From: Candidatus Saccharimonadota bacterium
Lineage (GTDB): Bacteria; Patescibacteriota; Saccharimonadia; Saccharimonadales; Saccharimonadaceae
DNA: 64,000 bases
Direction: 5' to 3'
NCBI GenBank assembly: GCA_017515205.1
Contig: JAFWHN010000001.1
Span: 245,574-309,573 of the forward strand
The position numbers and the translations under genes were made by a program. This document shows positions 49,222 to 59,061 of this stretch, piece after piece. Under the pieces are notes generated by a model. It was not told where the DNA came from. It worked only from the letters and a program-made list of their open reading frames with translations, and made no database searches. How positions within the stretch are numbered: position 1 is the first letter of the stretch; every line of letters starts with the position of its first letter.

Positions 49222-49851
49222 CTATTCTTTATTTAAAACAAAAGAAGGGTCACTGCCTACAACTTTAATATACGAGCAATCATCAGCAATAATGTAGTCA
49301 TTTGTAACATAGGCAGTCGCTTCGTCCTCTGGACCACCAATTTCACTTTTACCAATTAAACTAATAGTATTACCATTTATAGAATAAACACCCTCTGTTC
49401 CAGAAGTCCCACCAAAATCAGCTGTAAATGTTCCATCATTGTTCAAGACATATTTATACTTTAAATCATAAGAAATCCCATTAGCAGAAGTACCGGAAGC
49501 CTCACCGTAATAAGTCCCTTCACAGTATTTATTCAAGTCTGTGTTTCCACCGTTATTAGAATTGCTTTCATTATTTAGAATAGTTTCAGACAATTCATTA
49601 TTCTGCTGTTTCAAATCCGCAACTTGCTGGTCTAGAACCTCCTTGTCATGATTCCCCGACAGATACGCCCACACACCAAAACCAACCCCACCGGCAGCCA
49701 AAAGTGCTAAAACAATCATTCCAAGAATCATACCTTTACTATTTTTCGATTCATTTCTAAATACCATATCTCCGCCCGGACGTGTCTGCTGAGCCCCAGC
49801 ATTCGGCGCCACCGCATTAATAGCCTCTGATGTATCCCCATTTGGTTGCAT
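49222..49851 (-). CDS. Membrane-anchored protein, tandem paralogue 2
   Basis: An unknown protein of 209 residues. It shares the anchor segment with its neighbour (GMILGMIVLALLAAGGVGFGVWAYLSGN) and a following coil, then diverges into a small beta-rich outer domain (TYYGEASGTSANGISYDLKYKYVLNNDGTFTADFGG). That has the look of a lipocalin-like strand pattern with a Cys pair (YCEG, DDCSY). Duplication with outer-domain replacement is likely. AAAGGA precedes the ATG; TGCTATAAT lies about 35 nt upstream. Confidence 0.75.
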   Translation of the reverse strand: MQPNGDTSEAINAVAPNAGAQQTRPGGDMVFRNESKNSKGMILGMIVLALLAAGGVGFGVWAYLSGNHDKEVLDQQVADLKQQNNELSETILNNESNSNNGGNTDLNKYCEGTYYGEASGTSANGISYDLKYKYVLNNDGTFTADFGGTSGTEGVYSINGNTISLIGKSEIGGPEDEATAYVTNDYIIADDCSYIKVVGSDPSFVLNKE

Positions 49852-49935
49852 AAAAATCCTTTCCTTTTATGCTTACTATTATAGCATAGTCACACTAAAA
49901 TCAAAAAGTAAAAAACCAAAAGACTTAATCAAAGA

Positions 49936-50766
49936 CTATTTTCCGCAAACTACATTATTTGCATGTAGCCAGCCTTCTACCGAACCGCCATCTAAGTATT
50001 CACCACTCGTTGGCGCTACTCGCATCACGCCACCATGCTTAATATAATCATCAATCGGATCCGTCACCATATATTCCTGGTCTTTCGGGCCAAAATCATG
50101 TTCATTCACATAATCCACAATTTTTTGTAGTAGCTCCGGTGCCATCACGTATTTCGAAACATTAATTAGATTCGATGGCGCCTCTTCTAGCTTCGGTTTT
50201 TCTACTACGCCAACTAACTTGCCATCCTTCGCCGATAGTACGCCATATTTCTCAACTTTTGATTTATCAATTTCCACGCCTAGAATTGCCGAATCACCAG
50301 GCTCTTTCACAGACTTAATCAAAGCTTCCGCCGCCGATTCACCTTTCGGATTCCAAATAAAATCATCACCCATAAAGACTAGCACTGGCTCATCGATACT
50401 ATATTCTTCTACTACCATCGCAATCGGCACCGCTGTGCCATATTTACCCGACGGATCCTGTACCGTATAATGAATCGTTACATCATCCGGCAAAGTCTTC
50501 GCCAGTTTCAATCTATCTTCCTTGCCCCGCTCTATCAAATACTGGTTCAAAGCTAAATTGTCTTTATAAAACTCTTGCACCTGACAAGGCTCTACGTTGG
50601 AAATCACCATGTAGATATCTTTTACACCCGCCTTGATTAAATCCTGCACGGAATAATCCACCAGCGGACGATTCCCCACCGGAAGCATTGATTTTTCTAT
50701 AATTTTCGTAATTGGTAGCCGCCGCGTCCCCCACCCCGCTACCGGAATAATAGCTTTCGTAATCAT
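49936..50766 (-). CDS. galU: UTP-glucose-1-phosphate uridylyltransferase
   Basis: GalU makes UDP-glucose for surface glycans. The 276-residue nucleotidyltransferase has KAIIPVAGWGTRRLPITKIIEKSMLPVGNRPLVDY (usual family form GLGTRFLPATK), VFMGDDFIW and VGVVEKP, then an EYMVTDPIDDYIKHG end. Length and motifs fit the bacterial GalU type. The -10 box ends 9 nt before the ATG; any leader is very short. Confidence 0.93.
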   Translation of the reverse strand: MITKAIIPVAGWGTRRLPITKIIEKSMLPVGNRPLVDYSVQDLIKAGVKDIYMVISNVEPCQVQEFYKDNLALNQYLIERGKEDRLKLAKTLPDDVTIHYTVQDPSGKYGTAVPIAMVVEEYSIDEPVLVFMGDDFIWNPKGESAAEALIKSVKEPGDSAILGVEIDKSKVEKYGVLSAKDGKLVGVVEKPKLEEAPSNLINVSKYVMAPELLQKIVDYVNEHDFGPKDQEYMVTDPIDDYIKHGGVMRVAPTSGEYLDGGSVEGWLHANNVVCGK

Positions 50767-50793
50767 AATAAAATTATTATATCACATTCAAGT

Positions 50794-52509
50794 TTAGTTA
50801 GAGTCCTCGCCCATCTCACGCGCCATCTTCTCAAGTCTTCTGAAGTCCGTCTTGTTCGCCCTAGTCAACGGCAAATCATCTAGGAAGATCACCTTCCGCG
50901 GAATTTCATAAGACTTCAACGTAATCCGCCGTTTACCCAGATTAAACGGTTCCGTCGCCTTTTTCATAATCGCCCGTCGCACTTCGTTATTATGACCTAC
51001 ACCATCCTGCGTCACGATAAAGGCATACGAAGCCAATTTCAATTTCGCATCCGGGCCCTTCACCACATAGCATTTTTTCACCAACTCGGATTTAGAGACC
51101 GCTGCTCTTACTACCTCGTAGTATACCTTAGCCGGCAAGTTATTAATAAAGAACGTAGCACGTCCTACTAATACAATATAACCAGTCTCCGTTACGTAAG
51201 CCAAATCACCAGTTTTTACAAACTTCTTACCACGAATTTTAATTATTTTTTCGTCATCAAGCTCTGGACGATTATAATAACGATTCAAAATATGTTTACC
51301 CGTTACATACAAAATTCCGGTTTTACCAAAATTGAGTTCCTCGCCTGTCTCCGGGTCTAGTACCATTACGTGCGAACCAGCTGGAATTCGCCCTACTGAA
51401 TCCGGATTATAAGCTGCCGTACCAACCGCAGTAGAAATTAGCCCTAATGCTTCACCTACGCCGTAACCATTGCTAATCTTAACCTCTAACCCTCTCGATT
51501 TAAAGAAATCTAATGCCGCAAGAGAAGCAGATTTTTCTAGTCTCTCACCACCTGATGCAAACATCTTTAGATTAGAAATATCAGTGTCTTCTTTTAAAGT
51601 TGGCATCGCCTCTAGTAGCGGCGGAATGCCAAAAATCGTATTTGGATTCTTGCCGATATAATAATCTAAATTCGTATCATCAATATCCGGCGTCAGAATC
51701 ACTTCACCACCACCACAAATTGGCGCAATCACCGAAACCACCAAGCCATAAGGACAATCAAATTTCACATAGCTCATCCAACTATGTAATTCTTTGTCCC
51801 ACATCTTCACATTAGACGCCACTTTCGAATAAATCGCATCCGCAATGATATTTTTGTTTGTAAACACCATCGGCTTCGGGCCCGAAGTCGACCCTGATGT
51901 AAACGATATGAGAGCTTCCTTGTTTGCAGAAAAAGTATTCCGTGGCACTCGGCCATGATAATTCTCAGCAACTTTTCTAATCGTTTGCTTACCTAGCCAA
52001 ATCCCATCTAAAGCCGAAAGTTCTATGTCTTCAGTCTGATCCTCGTCCGGACCACCTTCATCCACCGTTCTCCCATCCAAATTTATCACATTTTTTACAT
52101 ACTGAGCATCATGCTTCAGCTCCTTAATACGTTTATCACTGTATTTATACACAATTGCAAGTGATGATTTAAATTCATCCAAATAATGTATGAGCGTATC
52201 ACGCGGCGTTTTCTCGTCCAGAAATGCTACCACCGCTCCAATTCTATTCGCCGCGAGGAATATCAAAATATTTTCATACATCGAACGTCCCGTTGCCACC
52301 AAAATAATATCACCAGATTTAACTCCGAGCGAGAGAAATGCCTTCGCCATCACTTTTTGATCGCTTTTTAGCTCACGCCTCGTAAACTCAATTTCCTTCT
52401 GACTCACCACCACATCATCTAAGTGGCGGAAACTGGATAAATGGAATAGTGCCGAAATACTAATATGTGGCACCGATGGATCTTTTTTCTGTCCTTTAAT
52501 CTTTAACAT
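50794..52509 (-). CDS. AMP-forming acyl synthetase (ANL superfamily)
   Basis: A 571-residue adenylating enzyme. The phosphate-binding motif is LISFTSGSTSGPKPMVF (about residues 200-216), the NGYGVGEALGL motif binds adenylate, and TGDLAYVTETGYIVLVGRATFFINNLPAKVYYEVV is the hinge region. The C-terminal domain ends near PRKVIFLDDLPLTRANKTD, with the catalytic lysine region present. It could activate a fatty or other carboxylic acid to a CoA or carrier thioester; a dltA-like D-alanine role is another option. No acyl carrier gene is adjacent. GAGGT precedes the ATG, with a promoter 30 nt away. Confidence 0.86.
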   Translation of the reverse strand: MLKIKGQKKDPSVPHISISALFHLSSFRHLDDVVVSQKEIEFTRRELKSDQKVMAKAFLSLGVKSGDIILVATGRSMYENILIFLAANRIGAVVAFLDEKTPRDTLIHYLDEFKSSLAIVYKYSDKRIKELKHDAQYVKNVINLDGRTVDEGGPDEDQTEDIELSALDGIWLGKQTIRKVAENYHGRVPRNTFSANKEALISFTSGSTSGPKPMVFTNKNIIADAIYSKVASNVKMWDKELHSWMSYVKFDCPYGLVVSVIAPICGGGEVILTPDIDDTNLDYYIGKNPNTIFGIPPLLEAMPTLKEDTDISNLKMFASGGERLEKSASLAALDFFKSRGLEVKISNGYGVGEALGLISTAVGTAAYNPDSVGRIPAGSHVMVLDPETGEELNFGKTGILYVTGKHILNRYYNRPELDDEKIIKIRGKKFVKTGDLAYVTETGYIVLVGRATFFINNLPAKVYYEVVRAAVSKSELVKKCYVVKGPDAKLKLASYAFIVTQDGVGHNNEVRRAIMKKATEPFNLGKRRITLKSYEIPRKVIFLDDLPLTRANKTDFRRLEKMAREMGEDSN

Positions 52510-52623
52510 ATTTACCTCGCTTTACTTACCCACATTATAGCACGACCGTCTTTCAATGGTAAGCATAAGCAAAATCAAAAAAACAAAACCAATTAATAAT
52601 AATCCAAAAACAAAGTTTTTTGC

Positions 52624-52629
52624 TATAAT
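52624..52629 (+). promoter_or_regulatory. -10 box of the WG-repeat gene
   Basis: TGCTATAAT, 24 nt before the ATG at 52653, which also has AAGGAG. Confidence 0.55.
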
Positions 52630-52652
52630 TGCATTATAAATAAGGAGTTAAT

Positions 52653-54308
52653 ATGGCTGAATCACAACCTAAAAAAGCTACGCCTAAAACTGCTCCAGAC
52701 AAACCAGATTTAGACAAAGCAAAAACTAAAACTAAGGAAACAAAATCCGACGCCAAAACTGAAACCAAAGCCAAAACAACTACGAAAACTAAATCCAAAA
52801 AACCGCTCATTATTAGCTTAATAATCGGAGCTATTCTTATTTTAGCCGGCGTAATCGTCGCTATCTGTCTAAACAATCATCCCGATCCATCCGATCCAAA
52901 AGCTAGTCTCAGCTACAGCAAAGCCTTCTTCATCTATGATGATGGAAGATTTACGCTTTGGAACGCTGACGGCGAACGTTTAACTGAGGACGAGTACAAA
53001 GGCCACACCGATTTCATCTCCGGATACGCTTATGTTTCTAAAGACGATCAAGTTGGTATAATTGATGAAAGCGGCCATATGTCTATCGAATTCGGTAAAT
53101 ACGGCAGCATTTACGCTAAAGGCGGCCTCTATCTTGCCCAAGATGGCAACACCAAAAAGTACCAGCTACTTACCGGCGATGGCACAGTACTAGAAGAAGG
53201 TGACGACCTCACAATCACGACTGACAACAGTACTAGCCCATTTGCTGCAGTCAAATCAGCAGACAAGTTCAACCTTTATACCAGCGGCGGTAAGCTCGTC
53301 ACCTCTACTGATGTTATAGAGAAAGAACCCTACGCTAAACTAGACAGTTCTCATGATTTTGGTATTTTCCACTACAATAAACAGAACGTAGTATTCGACG
53401 CTAGAAACGGTGAAATTCTTGCTCAATTTGAAGACGACGAACAATACACAATCGACAGTGTTTCCGATGATCGCTCACTTATTTTACTCGAAAACTATAG
53501 CGATAGTTCTAAATATAAACTAATTAAAGATCATATGGCCTACGATCTCGACGAAACCAAATACTACGCCTTCACTCTCACAAATGGCATCATTGGCTAT
53601 GACAACTACTCTGAAATCGCTTTATTAAATAACGATTTCAAAGTTGAAAAACGTGTCAGTAGCTACTTGGATCTCAAAGATACCGACAACTACGCTGTCG
53701 AAGACGGTGACGGCAAAGTCGAAATCTGGCAAAACGGTGAAAAAATCAAAACCATCGATAATAGCGATATCGCCGCTACTGGCGTTCTATTCGAAAACTA
53801 CTACGCCATCAAAGAAGACGACAAAGCTAATTTCTACAACCTTGACGGTTCAGTTGCCTTTAATCACGATTATAAGGATATTCGTTCCCTCTTCGATCAA
53901 AACCATCATGCGATCGTATCCGACGAGGAAGATAAATACTACCTTATCGATACCAGTGGTAACCAAATTGGCGATATTGTAGCTAAGCAAATCTATTCCC
54001 GTGAAGGTGGCTATGAATTGAAAAACGATGCTGGCGATTATGCTATTGCAGACAAAAATGGTACCTGGGCTACAGACTATAAATACGAAAGTCTCTACTA
54101 CCGCAGTAGCGTCGTTGATTACAATATTTGGACCGGCCGCAAAGAAAGCAATAAATACGACGTCATCGACGCAGATAATCACAAGATTATCCTAGAAGAT
54201 GTCAATGCCCAAAGCTTTTACGCAAACTACCTTACCATCAAAAACGACGACGATAAAACCGAATACTACACCCTAGAAGGAAAGCTATTCTACACATCCG
54301 AAAGTTAA
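52653..54308 (+). CDS. Membrane-anchored WG-repeat-like protein
   Basis: A 551-residue protein with a Lys/Thr/Ala-rich cytoplasmic N-terminus (about 50 residues), one helix (about 51-72) and a long outer region of repeated beta units of 35-45 residues. These are of the type GRFTLWNADGERLT, DDQVGIIDESGHMSIEF, GDYAIADKNGTWA. They resemble WG-containing repeats, which form propeller-like or solenoid domains in surface proteins. No enzymatic motif is seen. AAGGAG precedes the ATG; a bidirectional terminator ends it. Confidence 0.8.
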   Translation: MAESQPKKATPKTAPDKPDLDKAKTKTKETKSDAKTETKAKTTTKTKSKKPLIISLIIGAILILAGVIVAICLNNHPDPSDPKASLSYSKAFFIYDDGRFTLWNADGERLTEDEYKGHTDFISGYAYVSKDDQVGIIDESGHMSIEFGKYGSIYAKGGLYLAQDGNTKKYQLLTGDGTVLEEGDDLTITTDNSTSPFAAVKSADKFNLYTSGGKLVTSTDVIEKEPYAKLDSSHDFGIFHYNKQNVVFDARNGEILAQFEDDEQYTIDSVSDDRSLILLENYSDSSKYKLIKDHMAYDLDETKYYAFTLTNGIIGYDNYSEIALLNNDFKVEKRVSSYLDLKDTDNYAVEDGDGKVEIWQNGEKIKTIDNSDIAATGVLFENYYAIKEDDKANFYNLDGSVAFNHDYKDIRSLFDQNHHAIVSDEEDKYYLIDTSGNQIGDIVAKQIYSREGGYELKNDAGDYAIADKNGTWATDYKYESLYYRSSVVDYNIWTGRKESNKYDVIDADNHKIILEDVNAQSFYANYLTIKNDDDKTEYYTLEGKLFYTSES

Positions 54309-54324
54309 CTTTCTAGACTAACAA

Positions 54325-54353
54325 AAATCGGAGCCACAGGGCTCCGATTTTTT
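54325..54353 (+). terminator. Bidirectional terminator before gpmI
   Basis: AAATCGGAGCC/GGCTCCGATTT with T-runs on both strands, between convergent genes. Confidence 0.9.
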
Positions 54354-55953
54354 ATTCAACAACTCTTATTAATGGCTCCTCCCAACTAGCTGGATAATCA
54401 TTCTGGCCAAACAAAATCGCTACCGTCGCTGCAAGATTGGCTAGCCCAGGATTCTGTACTGGAGCAATTTCGTATCGAGACCGGTTTTTTGTATCATCAC
54501 AAATAATACACGGAATTTTGTTCGTCGTATGCGAAGTCTTTGGCTGACCATTCTTATCTAGTAGCTCCTCTGCATTACCATGATCAGCCGCAATAATCAA
54601 ACAACCACCCATCTCTTTCACCCTATCGTAAATCCGTTTCAAGCACAAATCAATTGCTTCCATCGCCACAATCGTCGCATCAATATCCGCTGTATGACCC
54701 ACCATATCACCACCTGGGAAATTAATCCGGATAAACTTATACTTATCCAAATTTTGCACCACCACATCAGTAATCTCTGCTGACCGCATCCAAGGCCTTG
54801 TCTCAAACGGCTCTGTATACGAATCAACCTGAATAAATTCCTCTCCTGGTGTTTTTTCATAACTATTACCATTAAAATAATACGTAATATGACCAAACTT
54901 TACCGTTTCACTCACTGCTAGCTGTGAAATATCTCGCTCCGCCAAAAACCGATTCAGTGTATCTGTAATATGAATCGGCTCCACCAAACGATGTTCTGGT
55001 ACATGTGTATTTGCATTATACTCCGTCATTCCCACAAAATATACATCATCTGGCGAATAGCCTCCTCGATTAAAATACGGAAAATCCCAATAGGTAAACG
55101 CTTGTGCAATTTCAATCGCTCGATCTGCTCGAAAATCAAAATATATTAAAGCATCGCCTTTTTTAATTTTACCAACCGGTTTTTCTTCCTCATCCACAAT
55201 TACAAATGCTGGTAAATACTGATCCTGCACGCTTGGGTCTAGTCTTCTTAGTGTAGTAATTGCTTCCTCTGCCGATTTAAAGAAATAATCCGCTTCACCA
55301 TTTACCATCATATCCCAGCCTCGAGCCACCACTTGCCAATCATTTTCATATCGATCGGCTACGGTCGTCATTCTTCCACCGCCCGAAGCTATTTTAATGT
55401 CAGCATCTTCAAACTTTTTTGTAAATTCTTCAAAGCGCCTAATGAATTTTGGTTCTGATTGTGGTGGCACATCTCTACCGTCAAAAATCGCGTGCACCCG
55501 CATCTTTCGCACACCTTCACTGTAGGCCTTCTCCACCATCTGTTCTAAATGTGAAATGTGACTATGCACACCACCATCCGAAAATATTCCGGCAAAATGT
55601 AAAGTTGTCTCACCCGAATCATTTGCAAGAATTCTCGTCATCGCACCCTTCCAAGCTTCCGATTCAAAAACTGTACCTTTGACAAATGCTTCTTCAATAT
55701 GTGCAATCGCTTGTTTATAAACCTGCCCTGAACCAATTGTATTATGTCCAACTTCAGAATTTCCCATCTGATTCGGCAGTAATCCCACAAATTCGCCCGA
55801 GGCATTTAATGCCACATGCAAATAATCACGCGCCGCTTGCCCCAAAAATTCTGTCCGTGCTTTTGAAACTGCATTTCCTTCTGTCGCCGGTGCAAGTCCC
55901 ACGCCATCCAAGACTGCCAAAACTATCGGCCCATCATACGATAATTTATCCAT
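54352..55953 (-). CDS. gpmI: Cofactor-independent phosphoglycerate mutase
   Basis: GpmI (533 residues) interconverts 3- and 2-phosphoglycerate using two metal ions. LAVLDGVGLAP holds the first metal aspartate; the phosphoserine is S66 in MGNSEVGHNTIGSG; FDGRDVPPQS, RADRAIEIAQAF and AADHGNAEELLD follow in the normal order. It supports lower glycolysis, together with pgi at the other end of this region. TATAAT ends 6 nt before the ATG. Confidence 0.96.
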   Translation of the reverse strand: MDKLSYDGPIVLAVLDGVGLAPATEGNAVSKARTEFLGQAARDYLHVALNASGEFVGLLPNQMGNSEVGHNTIGSGQVYKQAIAHIEEAFVKGTVFESEAWKGAMTRILANDSGETTLHFAGIFSDGGVHSHISHLEQMVEKAYSEGVRKMRVHAIFDGRDVPPQSEPKFIRRFEEFTKKFEDADIKIASGGGRMTTVADRYENDWQVVARGWDMMVNGEADYFFKSAEEAITTLRRLDPSVQDQYLPAFVIVDEEEKPVGKIKKGDALIYFDFRADRAIEIAQAFTYWDFPYFNRGGYSPDDVYFVGMTEYNANTHVPEHRLVEPIHITDTLNRFLAERDISQLAVSETVKFGHITYYFNGNSYEKTPGEEFIQVDSYTEPFETRPWMRSAEITDVVVQNLDKYKFIRINFPGGDMVGHTADIDATIVAMEAIDLCLKRIYDRVKEMGGCLIIAADHGNAEELLDKNGQPKTSHTTNKIPCIICDDTKNRSRYEIAPVQNPGLANLAATVAILFGQNDYPASWEEPLIRVVE

Positions 55954-55959
55954 AAGAAT

Positions 55960-55965
55960 ATTATA
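55960..55965 (-). promoter_or_regulatory. -10 box of gpmI, leaderless spacing
   Basis: TGTTATAAT ending 6 nt before the ATG. Confidence 0.65.
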
Positions 55966-55970
55966 ACATA

Positions 55971-55998
55971 AAAAAATAGCCCCGAAGGGCTATTTTTT
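55971..55998 (-). terminator. Terminator after the ArcD-like gene
   Basis: AAAATAGCCC TTCG GGGCTATTTT followed by TTT on the minus strand, 3 nt after the stop. Confidence 0.88.
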
Positions 55999-56000
55999 CA

Positions 56001-57773
56001 CTAAAGCGAGAACAGGCAAAGTACGATTATATTGACAATTGCAATACAAGCTACTACGCGAATTCCCCACTTAAACCAAGTTGAGTAATCAACTTTTGCA
56101 AGTGCAAGACCACCCATGATTGCACCACAAGTTGGTGTTACTAAATTGACCAAACCATTTGCAGCCACAATCGTCATTGCCGCTACATCAGTACTATAGC
56201 CAAGGTTGGCTGCCACCGGTGTAATAATCGGTGTAGATAGTGTAGCTAGACCAGACGAAGACGGCACCAATACCGAAAGCACTACATGCAGTAAGTAGTT
56301 CAATGGTACGAAGGCCATCTCTGGCAAAGTTGCTAGGAAGTTCGATGCATTATAGATAATGTAATTATCAAGTGCAGTCTCAGCCATCAAAACCGAAGCA
56401 CCACGTGCTACAGCGATAACCAAAATTACACCAATCATATCATCTGCACCATCTACAAAGGCATCCACAAATCCGTGTTCACCTTGACGATTAATAATCG
56501 CGATAATAATTGCGCAGATCAAGAACCATAACGCTGCTTCATAGAACCACCAGCTCCCCAGCGGAGCACCAGTCAACCAACCAGTCCATGAGTCAAAGAA
56601 ATCGATGTCGAAATCACCCCATGGGATAAAGCCGACAATCATTACTAAGAACGTAATTGCGAAAACTACGAGCGTCAAAATTTGCTTAATAGATAGTTTA
56701 TCTACTTCACCTTGAGCTTTCAAAAACTTACCATAAGTCTTTTCAGCGGCTGCTTGCTCACGTAAGCTAAGGAAAGTCGAACCCTTATCTTTCTGCACCT
56801 TTTTAGCATATTTCACTACAAAGAAAGCAGAAATTGCAAGTGTCGTCAACCACAAAATCACTGCAATTAGTATAATCGTACCTTGATTATATTCAATTCC
56901 AGCGTCCTTCATTGCTGAAAGCGCTACACCAGTAGCAAATGGGTTAATGGTAGAACCAAGCACGCCAGAACCAGCACCAAGTAAAATTGTTGCTACGCCT
57001 ACTAATGGATCAAGCCCAGCTGCAAACATCGTTGCCGCAATCAAGACATAGAACCCTACGCTCTCTTCTAGGAACCCATAAGTAGTACCGAGAATCGAGA
57101 AGATAAACATCAGAAGTAGTATCAAAATATATTCTTTGCCATGTAGTTTAGCAACCAAAATCTTAATACCAGTTTCTAATGCCTTAGTACGAGCTACTAC
57201 GGCTAGAAGCCCACCAAGCATCATGATGAAGATACAAACATCAATTGCGTCAGCGAACCCTAGAATTGGTGCCATCAAAACTTGATAAAGTTCTGCACCA
57301 ACTACACCAGAACCATCCTTAACTACGCAACCATCTTCACCATAAACTTCTTCGCATTCTTCTTTCGAAGCAAAGGTTTCAGTTTCAGTCTCTTCCTCTT
57401 CAGTAGCAACAACTTCTGTCCCTACTGTTTTTGCTTCTGCAGTAACCTCTTCACTAGCTACTGCTTCATCTTGACTCTTTGTTTCTGCTCCAACGGTTGG
57501 CTCGACTGATTCACCATCCGGTAATTCAATCTTTTCGCCGTCAGTTGCAGCTTCTTCAGACTCAGTTGAACCTTCCGCAGGGACTTCTCCTTCCCATTCG
57601 CCTGGTCCAACTTCTTCGCTTTCCTCTTCCTCTTCTGGAGGAGCAGCCACGAATTCAGCCTTTGGTAACGCATGCGACAAAATACCCAGCAAGATAATCA
57701 AAACCATAATGATAGAATATGCTGAAAGCATCGCTCGACTGCGTTTCTTACTACGATTTTTCTTCCTAAACAT
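56001..57773 (-). CDS. YfcC-family transporter, probable arginine/ornithine antiporter (ArcD-like)
   Basis: A 590-residue membrane protein with about twelve helices, of the YfcC group that serves as ArcD in streptococcal arginine deiminase clusters. Family features include LLMFIFSILGTTYGFLEES, ILLGAGSGVLGSTINPFATGVAL and VPSSSGLATLSTPIITPVA. Its place after arcA and arcB supports arginine uptake in exchange for ornithine. The odd part is a segment of about 120 residues between helix 1 and helix 2 (about 42-160), very rich in Glu, Ser, Thr and Val, probably outside the membrane. It ends in a short cysteine stretch (CEEVYGEDGCV). I do not know a parallel. Confidence 0.84.
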   Translation of the reverse strand: MFRKKNRSKKRSRAMLSAYSIIMVLIILLGILSHALPKAEFVAAPPEEEEESEEVGPGEWEGEVPAEGSTESEEAATDGEKIELPDGESVEPTVGAETKSQDEAVASEEVTAEAKTVGTEVVATEEEETETETFASKEECEEVYGEDGCVVKDGSGVVGAELYQVLMAPILGFADAIDVCIFIMMLGGLLAVVARTKALETGIKILVAKLHGKEYILILLLMFIFSILGTTYGFLEESVGFYVLIAATMFAAGLDPLVGVATILLGAGSGVLGSTINPFATGVALSAMKDAGIEYNQGTIILIAVILWLTTLAISAFFVVKYAKKVQKDKGSTFLSLREQAAAEKTYGKFLKAQGEVDKLSIKQILTLVVFAITFLVMIVGFIPWGDFDIDFFDSWTGWLTGAPLGSWWFYEAALWFLICAIIIAIINRQGEHGFVDAFVDGADDMIGVILVIAVARGASVLMAETALDNYIIYNASNFLATLPEMAFVPLNYLLHVVLSVLVPSSSGLATLSTPIITPVAANLGYSTDVAAMTIVAANGLVNLVTPTCGAIMGGLALAKVDYSTWFKWGIRVVACIAIVNIIVLCLFSL

Positions 57774-57831
57774 TTTTTATCCTTTTAACTTTAATACTAT
57801 CCCCCCTTTTTTTAGTTAAAATGTCGCTCCG

Positions 57832-59061
57832 CTACCCCTCCTCTCTGACTAACGCCATACTCATACAATGCGAACCACCGCGTCCGCGCGAAAGTTCCGA
57901 ACTTGGAATTTCAATTACCTTAACTCCATGTTTTCGCAAAGTTTCATTCGTTACATAATTTCTATCATAAGCTATCACTACGCCAGGACGAATACAAAGT
58001 AAGTTCACCCCATCGCTCCATTGCTCACGCTCTGCATCGATACGCTTACCATCACCGCATTTAATCAGCTCAACTTTATCTAAGTGCAAATATTTCGCCA
58101 AAACTTTTTCCAGACCTTGGTGAATTTCCATTATTTCAATTTCACCACCGTTTCCTGGCGTAATCTCATAAATTGTCGAAATATCCATAATGGCATCTTG
58201 TACCGCAAATTTGTTTACGTCTACTTGCGTCATTACCGTATCCAGATGCATAAAGCTTCGCTCATCTGGAATATCAATAGCCAACACATATTTAAAGTTG
58301 TTACTCTTGTCTTTGAATAGCCTCTTTGCAAAATTTGCAATCGCATCTGGTTCCGTTCTTTGCGAAATGCCAATTGCTACTACTTCTTTTGATAGCACCT
58401 GAATATCACCGCCTTCAATACAATATGGTTCCGAACGATCATAGTATAATTTCACATCATCATAAAATGGATGATACTTATAAATATACTCCGCAAAAAT
58501 TGATTCCCTAGTCCTAGTTACTGACCACATCCGATGTAGCGTCGCCCCATGTCCTACAGTTGCCATTGGATCACGCTGGAAATAAATATTCGGAATTGGA
58601 TCAATGATCATTCTTCCAGTATCACGCGTTGCATAAAAACCTGATACTGATCCCAACTTCTTTAGCTCCGAAATATCGATCCCCGCAATACATTTTTTCA
58701 CCATATCACGCGTATCTTTTATGGCGTTCAAATAATCAAAACAATGCTTAGCGATTTTTGGTGAAGTCACACCAGCTTCTGCAATAAACTGTTCCAAAAA
58801 CTTTTTGCGTACTGTCCGCCCACCTGCATCAATCGCTTCTGCTGCTAAATCTGTCAAATACACTACCTCAACGCCTTCTTCTCTTAGTACATTAGCATAA
58901 GCATCGTGTTCTTCCTGTGCAATTTTCAAATACGGAATATCATCAAACAGTAATCTTTCCAAAGTATTCGGCGTCAAATTCAAAAACTCTTCTCCCGGCC
59001 GATGAATTAACACTTTTTTTAACGGTGCAATTTCACTAAAATTGCAAATAGTGTTTTTCAT
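57832..59061 (-). CDS. arcA: Arginine deiminase
   Basis: ArcA (409 residues) converts arginine to citrulline and ammonia. The N-terminal LKKVLIHRPGEEFLNLTP, the central FQRDPMATVGHGATLH (usual family FTRDP), the EGGDIQVLSKEVVAIGISQRT segment and the C-terminal catalytic cysteine in GRGGSHCMSM are all present. The start overlaps the arcB stop by one base, so arcB-arcA are co-translated. Confidence 0.96.
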   Translation of the reverse strand: MKNTICNFSEIAPLKKVLIHRPGEEFLNLTPNTLERLLFDDIPYLKIAQEEHDAYANVLREEGVEVVYLTDLAAEAIDAGGRTVRKKFLEQFIAEAGVTSPKIAKHCFDYLNAIKDTRDMVKKCIAGIDISELKKLGSVSGFYATRDTGRMIIDPIPNIYFQRDPMATVGHGATLHRMWSVTRTRESIFAEYIYKYHPFYDDVKLYYDRSEPYCIEGGDIQVLSKEVVAIGISQRTEPDAIANFAKRLFKDKSNNFKYVLAIDIPDERSFMHLDTVMTQVDVNKFAVQDAIMDISTIYEITPGNGGEIEIMEIHQGLEKVLAKYLHLDKVELIKCGDGKRIDAEREQWSDGVNLLCIRPGVVIAYDRNYVTNETLRKHGVKVIEIPSSELSRGRGGSHCMSMALVREEG

